Of a stretch of 64,000 nucleotides of DNA, positions 13,001-22,411 are shown in pieces. How positions within the stretch are numbered: position 1 is the first letter of the stretch; each line of letters opens with the position of its first letter. The stretch lies in the NCBI GenBank assembly GCA_963793095.1, contig CAWBYY010000002.1, forward strand, positions 1,426,001 to 1,490,000, in the 5' to 3' direction. Made by a program: the position numbers and the translations under genes. Source of the stretch: CAVWDI01 sp963793095. GTDB taxonomy: Bacteria > Chloroflexota > Anaerolineae > Anaerolineales > UBA4823. Below the pieces are notes generated by a model, which saw nothing but the letters and a program-made list of their open reading frames with translations, was not told the DNA's origin and made no database searches.

Positions 13001-16000
13001 ACCGAGGTTGGTGACTTCGAGTTCATACAGGAAGCCTTCGGTGGGACCGACCGGGTCCTTGAGATCTACCTTGGTGACCTGGATGTCGGCCAGGGTCTCA
13101 ACGGTGAAATCTGCTGAGACACTGTTATTTTCGGTAATATCATCCGGAGTGTCGGAGAATAGCGTAGCTTCGTTGGTTAAATCACCCGGTAGAACATCAC
13201 TCCCTACTTCACCAATTACTGTAATCGTTATAATCCCTTGGTCGGGGATGTCACCGAGCTGGCAGATTCCGCTGACGCAGACGCCCTGGGAAGCATCTCC
13301 GCTGATCCAATCCACCCCGGGAGGCAGTAGATCTTTAACATCTACATTTTGCGCCAGGGCAGGGCCGTTGTTGATCACAGTGATGGTGCAGGTGACGAGT
13401 TCCCCTGCAACAGCGTCATCGCAGATTTTTAAGATTTCGAGATCGGTGGCTTGGTACAGGCCGGCGTCCCAGGTCAGGTCGTTCTCGCCGATATCCAGGG
13501 TAATGGTCTGGGTCAAGCCCGTTACCGGATCAGCATCGCTGTCTTTTGTGTCATCGGCGCCCTGATCCTGGGGGCTGATGGTGAAACCGGCCAGCGGCAG
13601 GAATTCGACGATGTAATCGCCGGGGTAGAGGTTGTCAAAAAGGTAATAGCCGTTAACATCCGTGGTGGTGGTCGCAACCGGTGGATCCACGCCGGGGGTT
13701 TGGTCGGAGGTATAGAGGTTTACAGTAACACCAGGGATTCCGGTGCTGAATTCATCCTGGATGCCGTTTGTGTTAGAGTTCGAACCAGACGTAATCGCCC
13801 AGGCTAGCGCCGTAAATAAAGCCGAAATCCATTGTCAGGTTGGAATTTGGATCACCGTCTTCAAATATTGGTTCTGTACCAAAGTCCAGAGTCATAGGAC
13901 CGCTGACAATGCCGTTTACTTCAGGCTGGCTGTCATCAATGCCATTCTCATCATCTTCCTGATCTAGGTCGTCATTTGGAATACCGGCTCCAAAGGAAGA
14001 AATCAGATCTTCAAGCGGCTGCCCTGAAGCGAAATTACTGGGAGGGATGTAAACAATATAATCATCCGGAGTTAAACCGGTGAACAGGTAATCCCCGTTT
14101 GAATCGGTTGTGGTCACAGCCAGGGGTGTATCCACGCCCGGTGTCTGGGAAGCGGTGTAGAGTTCCAAGGTGACACCCTGGATTCCGGCTTCTGAACCAT
14201 CCTGCTGGCCGTTGTTGGCTAACCCTCCACCAGAGCCGTCATCCAGCCAGACCCGGTTGCCTAGGCTGAGGCTTTCCTGAACGTAGTCCTCCACTTCGCC
14301 ATCCAGAGCCAATCCATCCGGGCCCAATTGGCCCTGAGGGTCATAAGATGTGAAGCGGAAGCGCGAATATATCTGTGAAGCCAGCTGGACATCTGGAACG
14401 TTAACCGTGATTGTATTGGTGCCTGCAGATAGGAATTGATCTGAGGCAATCTGTTCCAGAATGCCATCTCCATCAAAATCCACCCAGGCATTCAGGTAAC
14501 CATCTGTGCTTGCGACTATCTCGATTTGTGCAGGTTGGCCTGGTTGGAATGGCTGCAGGAAAGTAACGCCGTCCTCATCATCCGGTCCGGAGATGGGGTT
14601 ATTGTCATCCCCATCCGCGCCGGCGGTTGGCTGGCCGTCCGGTTCGGCATCCAGCAGGGTACCCAGGAAAACCTGGCTGCCGTCGGGAATCAGGTGTACA
14701 GCTGCATTGCTGGCTAGCAGAGTCGGGTACGGTCCATCGGGAAGGTCGCCAAACTCGCCCGGGATTTCAAACCGCTCAACGGCTTCATCAAGATAGTCAT
14801 TAATTCCGCCGGATCCATCGCGCTCGCCATCTTCGTCGCCAGAATCGCCAGGGGTTACCGAACCGGTTGGATTACCCTGGGTACCCGTTCCCGGCAGGCT
14901 TGACCAATCTAAGGTCCCAATGTTTTCAACTAATTGACCGGGTTCCACCGCTGTTTCAATTTGAGCACTGAACTCGATGGTTACATCTGCTCCATCAGGC
15001 AGCGTAAAAGTACCTGTATCTGGTACGCGCAGGACTCCGCCAATAATTGAAGCAGCAGGCGGTGTTACACCGTTAGCAGTTACATTGTTTACTACAGGGT
15101 TAGTAAGCCCAGACGGTATGGGGTCAAGGAAAACAACATCAAGAGCATCTGCGTTACTGGCAGCAGTATGTTGAATAACGATCTGGTAAATAATTGTCGA
15201 TCCAGGGCCAACTGGCGGGTCATAGACAGGGGTCAGGAGAGTCTTTATTGCTTCAAGCTGGGGTTCTACGATGGTGTTCGTAGTGTTGTTGGAGCGTTCG
15301 TTATAAGCAGTGCCATCGTCACTGCTATCATATAAGGTATCAAAATTGTTCGTGCGCCCGACACTGGACTGGTTGCTTGAGATGTTTAGCATAAGGGCGT
15401 TAAACTCGACAACCACGTATTCCAGGTTTTGGTCGTTATCGAGGTTGCTCAGGATGCTGAAGTTGAAAGTGGGGTCTGTACCGTTACCAAAAGCACCTCC
15501 TGAGATAGCTCCAGATGGAATCGGAAATACAGGAACAATCCCCGATATCGTGGATTCATCTCCAGCAATAAAAGGATTTGATCCAATCGAGCCGTCGGAT
15601 GAACTCATCTGCGGGAAAGGATCTCCCGAAGATACAAATGCGACCAGAGCTGTCCCGTCATTGAGGAACTGTAACCCGGTTGGGAGATTATCCCTGATCC
15701 TGAAATTTGGCATCGAACCTTCAGGGACTGCGGTTTGCAGCCGGAACCGCACGATTTCGCCAATCGCAAGATTATTTCCGCCGGTGTGGGTTTCTGAAGT
15801 AGCGACGACTGATTTCACTGGACGCGGGATTATCTGGACACGGTAATCTTCTACTTCACCTGACAAAGCCGTACCATAAGGCGTCAGACCGCTTTCAAAG
15901 CTAAAACGGAAGCGGGCGTAGGTGGTCCCAAACTGGGCATTTGAAGGGATTGGTACATTTATTGGAACGGTTGCTCCGGGAGCGGAGCTAATCCTATCAA

Positions 16001-19000
16001 CAACAATTTGCTCTCCCGGATCATCCCAATCCCCATCAGCATTAAAGTCAATCCAGGCATTCAGATACGCCTGATCTACCTGATCGGTTTCAGGCAGGTC
16101 CGGGACTACCATGGAAATAGTTAAAGTGGAATCAGTTCCGGCTGTTAACACACCTGTCGGTTTAGCGGTGGTGCCCAGATAGTCTTCAAATACAACTCCG
16201 TCTTCATCGTCGGGACTGGTTGGATTTTCATCGTCGCCCAAAGCGTCAGTACTAGGCTGTCCATCCAGCTCTGCATCTACCAAAGCACCCATATACAAGC
16301 CATCAACAATGATATGCCTGCCGGCTTTCCATTCTTCTCCTGGAGGGAAGGAGGCTGCTTCGACCGGGTAGAAATATGTGGTCCCGTCGTAGGTGGGCGC
16401 GTCGCCGTAATCGGTCTCGACCCAGAATCCCTGGTCGCGGGTTAAATCATCAGCCCCGCCAAATAAGAAAGGATCGGTGCGGATGTAATCGCCGTAAGGT
16501 GAATCAGTACCAAGGGTGGTCCCGTCGCTATCCAGAGTGTCATCACCACCCTGGTTGGCGGGTGAAGGTGTCATTGCAGCCGGGTCGAAATAAAACCGCA
16601 GTACATAATCTCCAGTTGGAACTTCATTGAACAGGTAATAACCGGGATTTCCAGCATGGTCAGGACCGGTAATGCGGAAATCGCCTACACCATCCCCATC
16701 CAGGTCTATTGGCGTTGAATTAGTGGAATCCCAGAGTTCAACGCGGATGCCGTTAATTCCAGGTTCTTCAGGTTGCTGGATTCCATCGTTCTGCTGTCCG
16801 TGCACATCAAGCCAGACATAGTCGCCCAATTCATAGTCCGGGTCAACATCGGGGGCGGCGCGGATTCCAACTTTTATTGGCTCGGCGGGAAGCAGACTGA
16901 GGGCATCCGGATCATTGCCAGGCAGCCCGTCTTCGTCTTTTGCCTGGTCAACTGTATAAGCAAACGAGTTCCAGGCGATGGGACAATCTGGGTTTGCGGA
17001 TGGATCGAATAAATCATTTGGAGGCGTTAAACAGGAACTATGGGTTGGCACATCATTGGGGGCAGCCATGCGCCAATCAAACGCGAGCACGTAATCCCGG
17101 GGAATTTCGAGACACTCAATTGGTGAGCCTCCACCGTCATAAGTGCAGAAATCGAATTTTACAGACTGCACGCTGGTCGAATCAGCCGGCAATGTAGTTG
17201 TCCAGTTTGGATCATCACAACCAGCTGGTCCAGAAGGAACCACTTCAGGCCTGCAGGGATTACCTTCGGTGCTGTAATATATCGTCAACGGCACTGCAAA
17301 GGGCCCGGTCACGTTGGTCTGCAGGTTCGGGCGCCAATCGCTCAGACGTGCCTGAGGGTCAATCACACCTGTATCTCCTACAAAGGGCAAGATATCGACA
17401 ACGACCAGGTTTGTCACGCTCACATTGCTGGTGTTTGTGATCACCAATTGCCAGTCCACAATGCCGCCAGGGACAGTCAAACCAAGCTTATTGAAGTCCT
17501 CAGGTTCACAGTCTGTGGTTGGGCCGTAATCGGTTGTGTTGGTGCAGTCGTAATAGCCGCGCACGAATTTTTCCGATTCAAGGGCAAGGAATACGCCGAT
17601 CTGAGTACCGATATTACCGCGGCAGCTGACTTCCGTGTCCAAACCGTCATCGTCCAGGTCGTCAAAATCAATGTAGATATCATCCCCGCTGCAAAGCAAT
17701 ATGTTTTCCGGGTTGGTGGGATCATCCGGATTGGTGCCAGCGGGTCCGGTCCAATCCACCAGGGCTGCGACATTGGAATAAATACCCGGAGCGGTGTCTT
17801 CATTAACCTGGGCTTGATATGTAACAACCACTTCGTCCCCGGGAGCCAAACTGCAGCCAGTCCCACTTTGAACAGCTTCGTTCCAGGTCCAGCGAATGAG
17901 GGTTTGTCCGGTTCCGTTGTAGTTGTCTTCTGTATATATGTTGGGGGCTGTGGTACTGCAGTCGCTGCTATCAGGCACAACTGCAGCGCTGCTCGGGATA
18001 TAGGTGAATTCAGCAGGGACCAGATCGGCGATCATCGGGTTATCCAAGTTCAGGTGGGCAACACCCTCATTTACCAGAGTAATGGTGTAGTCGACAATAT
18101 CCAGTGGGAGGAAAGTGCTGCCCCCGTGGGATTTGCTGATCCGGGGTATGGCACGTTCATCGATTATCCTTACCGTATTGCAGGCTTCATCCCCAATTGG
18201 TTGGGCTCCACCATCTTCGTAGCTGCCGCTGAACTGGGTGCAATTTTGGAATGTGGCTGGAGGGTCTTCAGGAATTAATGTATCATCCAGGACAACCTCA
18301 ATATCTGAAGACCAGGGATCCACTCCCACCGCGAGGTCACCGATATCCCAGCGCAGGTCAGTGACCAATTCAGTCGGGTCCAAACCCAAACTTGAAACAA
18401 GAATTGTTGTATCACTGCTGTAAGGATTTCCAGATAATGGGAGCCATGAACCGGAATTGTTAATTTGATAGAAACCATCTACAGGATCGCCGGGATCGGT
18501 AGTCAGGTTTACCTCCCATGAGACGAGTTCAACTTCCGGAGGAATGTCCTCCAGCACAGTGATGTCATTAATATCCAGATAGCCTGTGTTGTTGACACCC
18601 ACCGTGTAGATTACCGTTTCACCGGGGCGGGCTTCTGTGCCTATATACGAAGATGGGCTCGAAGAGGATTTGGTGCTGTATGCCTCTGCATAGGGCGCGA
18701 TGACAGGAAAATCTAGGCTGTCTGAAATTATTACAGGCTCAGTATCATTTTCCGGGGTCCCAGTGGCGTCCATTTCATTGGTTTGCGGCAGCGTTGCAGG
18801 GATGGAATCGTAGATCACCGTAAATGTCCGGGTTAAGCATCCCCCCACTTCAACATCAGGCAAATTGATAAAAGTTAATATTTTGGGCGGGCCGTCAACA
18901 TAAGTCCAATCCACCCCTTCCGTTCCCTGCGCGTCCAAAAATACAGCATCATCCGGGAGTGTGTCAACAATCACCGGGTCAATGAAACGCACTCCGCCAA

Positions 19001-19638
19001 TTTCATCCGGACTGCAGATTTCGACCGCAAATGTGGTCGGATATCCAGCCACAGCTTCTCCCACCAATCTTTTCCTGGCGAACATCTCGAACTCACCAGT
19101 TGTTTCCACTTCTACGTCCGGGGTTGTAACAGGGGTTGCGCCATCCGCAGTGATTGTGGCGTTATTCACTGCTACTTCGCCTGGAATTGTGCCCGGCGCG
19201 AAATCGTACGTTCATTACAAGAATCCCCGTTGAACCGGCGGTTAGACCCTTGTTGACTCCGTCATCAAAATTATCTAATACAATTTCAACAGTACCCGTT
19301 GTTCCAGAGGGCGGGAATGTGGAGAGGCCAACATCAATAACCGGTGAGGGTAGGATACTGATGAATTCTAAATTAGGATCCAACACATCCTCGATAGTGG
19401 CATTGAGACAATCATCTGTGATGCTGGCGCACCTGTAGTTAATGACAAACTGGAAAACCTCGCCAGAATCCACAATTGCCGTCGAGGAGGTCTTAGTAAT
19501 TGCTAAACTGGGAGATTGCGCAAAAACAGTTGTCCAGACAGTAAACATCATGATCCCTAAGATTGTCATCGAAATGACAAGGGATCGTTTCCTTCTGTTG
19601 CTAGGTATACGAATTACTCTGGTCTGGTTCTGGTTCAT
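4069..19638 (-). CDS. Giant secreted DUF11-repeat surface protein (about 5,190 codons; eight frameshifts in this sequence)
   Basis: One gene read in nine consecutive pieces on the minus strand. It starts at ATG 19638 with Shine-Dalgarno CTAGGAGA and a signal peptide ending near FAQ. Order: DUF11/fimbrial-type beta domains; an SdrD-B-like domain (GDYVWLDVHGQQNDG); two GEVEDY-type blocks, each with a GEVEDY sequence near 15,860 and 14,290 and an upstream FGDLP or DYGDAP motif; two more SdrD-B-like domains (around 14,200 and 13,700); then about 24 tandem DUF11 modules (each starting ADLxxxK…DPV.AGE…YTI.VTNxGPS); an FN3-like domain; and the tail FLYFLPNLLR. Breaks lie near 19,195, 13,778, 9,539, 8,043, 7,820, 7,412, 6,800 and 4,925. 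The span is exactly 3n. Two DUF11 blocks are near-identical duplicates, and comparing repeats identifies exact extra bases. Probable role: cell-surface stalk or adhesin. A C25 protease follows in the same operon. Not distinguishable from one real gene plus errors versus true decay, but essential genes nearby are broken in the same way. Confidence 0.85.
9110..10458 (-). repeat. Near-identical 1.35-kb direct repeat, copy B, inside the giant gene
   Basis: Matches 11761-13107 with only scattered substitutions plus one indel. It encodes about three and a half DUF11 modules. It holds an extra GA dinucleotide at about 9539-9540 (…gtgacctGAccacatcc against …gtgacctccacatcc in the other copy), which breaks the reading frame. 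Offset between copies is 2651 bp before and 2649 bp after this insertion. Confidence 0.9.
11761..13107 (-). repeat. Near-identical 1.35-kb direct repeat, copy A, inside the giant gene
   Basis: Intact-frame partner of 9110-10458. Identity begins abruptly at CGCTGACGAAGG (11761) and ends after ACGGTGA (about 13107). Beyond both ends the flanks are only distantly related, consistent with recent duplication or gene conversion between equivalent modules. Confidence 0.9.
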
Positions 19639-20138
19639 TTTGTCATTCTCCTAGATTTGTTATTTGGACAATTTATATCTATTCAATCTATAATGCAATT
19701 GTTATAAAATTAACTAGTGAACCTATCTTCTATTAATATTAAAACTTAATACTCCAGTCCAGCCCTTTTTATAAAAACTGGCTTTATTCATCAAAACCGG
19801 AGAAATTTTATTGTTTTTATACCAATAATCTGCATAACATTAAGAATGATTTAACGAAAAATTATACTATATTAATCTAAGTGGTATAGAAATTTTATAT
19901 TCAACCGTACAATACTGTTAGGCTATAGACTACTGATTTAGGTTTAATCAATTTTTGTTGCATTAGTGAAATTGATAACTTAATTTTCAACCGCTCAGAA
20001 GTAATTTGTAAAACATCAGGGGATGAACTAATTATTCATGAAGTCCAATTTCTAAAACCTGGAAGTTGAATTATTGAAAATTATGGATTCCGACATTAAT
20101 AAATTTTTTTCTAGTTCCGATCGATTAAAATATTTATT
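19639..20138. other. AT-rich divergent intergenic region
   Basis: Five hundred bases between the divergent giant gene and the aminotransferase gene, strongly AT-rich with many stops in all frames. It must hold both promoters. A weak minus-strand candidate is TTGCAT (plus 19693-19698) and TATAAA (plus 19672-19677), with a short 15-bp spacer. No hairpin or RNA gene was recognised. Confidence 0.4.
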
Positions 20139-20990
20139 ATGAATATCAGAGTATGGATTATTGATTTTGGGAAAAAACCGCAGGAAATGATCGAGAAGGA
20201 TTTTCCTGAAGAAATGGATTCCTTTGATGCGGTCACCATGGCTATCCCCGGAGGGGCCTACACAACTTTCCGGACTTACGAACATAATAAAGCGCTCCGG
20301 CTGGAAGCGCACCTTATACGCTTGAGTGAGACCGCCCAACTGGCTGGCGAACCTCTTGGATATGACCCGCTCGACATCCGCCTTTATGTCCGCGAAATCC
20401 TCGACCACTATCCGGATGAACAGGATCTGAGGATCCGGATAGTGATCGATCTGCACCAGAACCCAGGGGAAATTTACCTGATGAGCGAACCCCTGAAGAC
20501 GCCTTCGGAGGGCGATTACCGCGATGGAGTGAAACTGGTCACCTGCGACCACCAGCGTAAAAATCCGAAAGCAAAACTGACCCGCTCCATCCCCGGGGCG
20601 CAGGAAATCCGGGAGGGATTTGACGATGACGTTCATGAAGCATTGATGCTTGATGAGGACGGTTATATCCTGGAAGGGTTGACCAGCAATTTTTTTGCTG
20701 TCTATGAGTCTGAGCTGTGGACAGATGAAGAAGCTGTACTTTCGGGGGTGACCCGCAGCCTTGTAATCGAAGTTGCGGAGAACGCCGGTCTGAAAATTAA
20801 TTTTCAGAGCTTGAAGCTGGAGATGGCTGGTGAATTTGAGGAAGCGTTTATCACCAGTTCCTCCAGAGCTATCCTGCCAGTTGTCCAAATTAACAACACA
20901 ATTATTGCGCATGGAGTCCCGGGGTTTATCACCCGGATGCTTATGTATCAGCTCAAAACCAGAATTAAACAGGAAATCAAAGGCATCTGA
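20139..20990 (+). CDS. Class IV PLP-dependent aminotransferase
   Basis: 283 residues, the usual length for the branched-chain aminotransferase / D-amino-acid aminotransferase / aminodeoxychorismate lyase superfamily. Family features visible: an N-terminal FRTYEH-x-KALRLEAHL.RL block that resembles the substrate-side loop with Arg and His; a Lys region KLTRS (about residue 148) as probable PLP-binding lysine; an EGLTSNFF motif (about 185); and SGVTRSLVIEVA (about 207), where the PLP phosphate is normally held. These residues do not decide among transamination of branched-chain or D-amino acids and ADC lyase activity. The ATG used has no good Shine-Dalgarno, and internal ATGs at residues 17 and 26 are alternatives. 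It stands alone, with no pathway neighbours to help. Confidence 0.75.
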   Translation: MNIRVWIIDFGKKPQEMIEKDFPEEMDSFDAVTMAIPGGAYTTFRTYEHNKALRLEAHLIRLSETAQLAGEPLGYDPLDIRLYVREILDHYPDEQDLRIRIVIDLHQNPGEIYLMSEPLKTPSEGDYRDGVKLVTCDHQRKNPKAKLTRSIPGAQEIREGFDDDVHEALMLDEDGYILEGLTSNFFAVYESELWTDEEAVLSGVTRSLVIEVAENAGLKINFQSLKLEMAGEFEEAFITSSSRAILPVVQINNTIIAHGVPGFITRMLMYQLKTRIKQEIKGI

Positions 20991-21169
20991 TCTTTTTTAC
21001 AATTAAAATTTTGTCAATTAATTAAACGTTTTTTCAGATTATTAGTATAATAAATAAGGGCTGAACGAAAACATCTCCGCTGTCACAGAACAATTATGGT
21101 TTCCATCTTGCCCATGCGCGCTAACACCTGCATATGGATGGATTTCATAACCCTTATTGGAGGAGGATT

Positions 21170-22060
21170 ATGATCAAGTTACGTTCTGTATTCTTTGTTG
21201 TGATGGCCCTGGTCCTTTTATTTGCCGGATCGGGATTCACCAGGCTCAATTCGTACACGGGGTTCTGTACCGAATGGCATGTCGTCCAAGAAGGGGAATC
21301 GCTGGAAACGATCAGCCGTGAATACGGGATCAGCCGCAGCGAGCTGGTCGCAATCAACCAATTGCCCAACCCGAAGAGGGTTTATCCCGGACAGAGGTTG
21401 TGTGTGGAGACCGGCGCCCAGACCAGTTCTTCGCGATATATTCTCAAACCGGGGATACCACCCAGCGCTCGATTTATACCAAGCTCAAGTTACCATCCCC
21501 CCACAGACCGCAGTTACACCCCCGAGTACCGGTACGATCGTGATTATGATTGCTACCGACATTATGATTATGATAACTGCTACAAGGATACATACCAGCA
21601 TGATGATTACTGGGATGACTGCCGGGAATGGTATCGTGACCATCCCGATTGGGATTACTGCGATCCCTATCACAACGGTTATTATAAGGATGTAAAATGG
21701 GTAAAGGACCCTTACTGGTACAAACATCCTTACAAGGATCAGCACCCATATTACAAATCACAATATCAAGGCATCCCGACCATATCAATTGTTGGTGTAA
21801 CCCGCAATAAAACTGTCAAATTCCGCACCAACAATTTCCCGAGTGGTTATAAATTTGTGATATTGATGGGACCAATTAATACTAAAGCGAAAAATGGTTA
21901 CCATGCTGGAACATTTAATTCGGGTCAGGGCGGCTCGTTTGTGGTTACTGCGAAAATACCCAGCCAGCTGCACGGGGCAAAAAGGATCGCTATCCGGACG
22001 GAGAACACTACCGGTGGGTTCTACAGCTATAACTGGTTCTACAATTCCACCACGCATTAA
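21170..22060 (+). CDS. Secreted LysM protein with Tyr/Asp/His/Cys-rich middle region
   Basis: About 296 residues from ATG 21170, chosen because GGAGGAGG lies seven bases upstream; a start 36 bases earlier lacks this. Domains: signal peptide; one LysM domain (WHVVQEGESLETISREYG, about residues 36-80) with several Cys; a remarkable low-complexity stretch (about 115-195) made mostly of Tyr, Asp, His, Lys and Cys; and a C-terminal beta-type domain (about 205-296) containing VKFRTNNFP and FNSGQGGSF, a domain I have seen in secreted Chloroflexota proteins but cannot name. LysM suggests peptidoglycan binding. The middle region could bind metal or be cross-linked through Tyr; this is speculation. A strong terminator follows. 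Confidence 0.7.
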   Translation: MIKLRSVFFVVMALVLLFAGSGFTRLNSYTGFCTEWHVVQEGESLETISREYGISRSELVAINQLPNPKRVYPGQRLCVETGAQTSSSRYILKPGIPPSARFIPSSSYHPPTDRSYTPEYRYDRDYDCYRHYDYDNCYKDTYQHDDYWDDCREWYRDHPDWDYCDPYHNGYYKDVKWVKDPYWYKHPYKDQHPYYKSQYQGIPTISIVGVTRNKTVKFRTNNFPSGYKFVILMGPINTKAKNGYHAGTFNSGQGGSFVVTAKIPSQLHGAKRIAIRTENTTGGFYSYNWFYNSTTH

Positions 22061-22080
22061 CCATCAAAGTTGGTTACATA

Positions 22081-22116
22081 AAAAGCCCCGGATAAAAAGG
22101 TCTGGGGCTTTTTTAA
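22081..22116 (+). terminator. Rho-independent terminator of the LysM gene
   Basis: AAAAGCCCC and GGGGCTTTTTT form a 9-bp stem around a 14-base loop and end in a T-run, 20 bases after the stop codon at 22060. Confidence 0.85.
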
Positions 22117-22411
22117 TGGGACCACAAATTGAATCCCAGTCCTGAATAACTGTAATATGGATGGAAAAATCCCGATGTCAACTATCACAATGAGCAGAGC
22201 GAAGAGTTTGGATTCTTCAATTCGATATCGCAAAATAGGCTGTATTGAAATAAGAATTACATTCCATCTTCGTTTTTGGGTTTGAGTACTGGATTTTTGG
22301 TTTTCTAAACCAGAAAATGAACCAGTTTTTGTGGAGCTATTGCTTCAAATTCCTCCGCCTGCTGGATGCCTATGGTAAACTCGCTGGGCGAAATGAATAA
22401 TTGAGGGTGTA
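22117..22411. other. Intergenic region before mutS2
   Basis: No ORF, RNA or repeat recognised. A Shine-Dalgarno-like GAGGGTG (22403-22409) marks the end of this stretch; no clear -35/-10 pair was found. Confidence 0.3.

Noticed and set aside
4069..19638. Phase variation or programmed frameshifting as the cause of the eight breaks
   Set aside because: No long homopolymer or simple repeat at the breaks, each differing in kind, and unrelated core genes show similar breaks.
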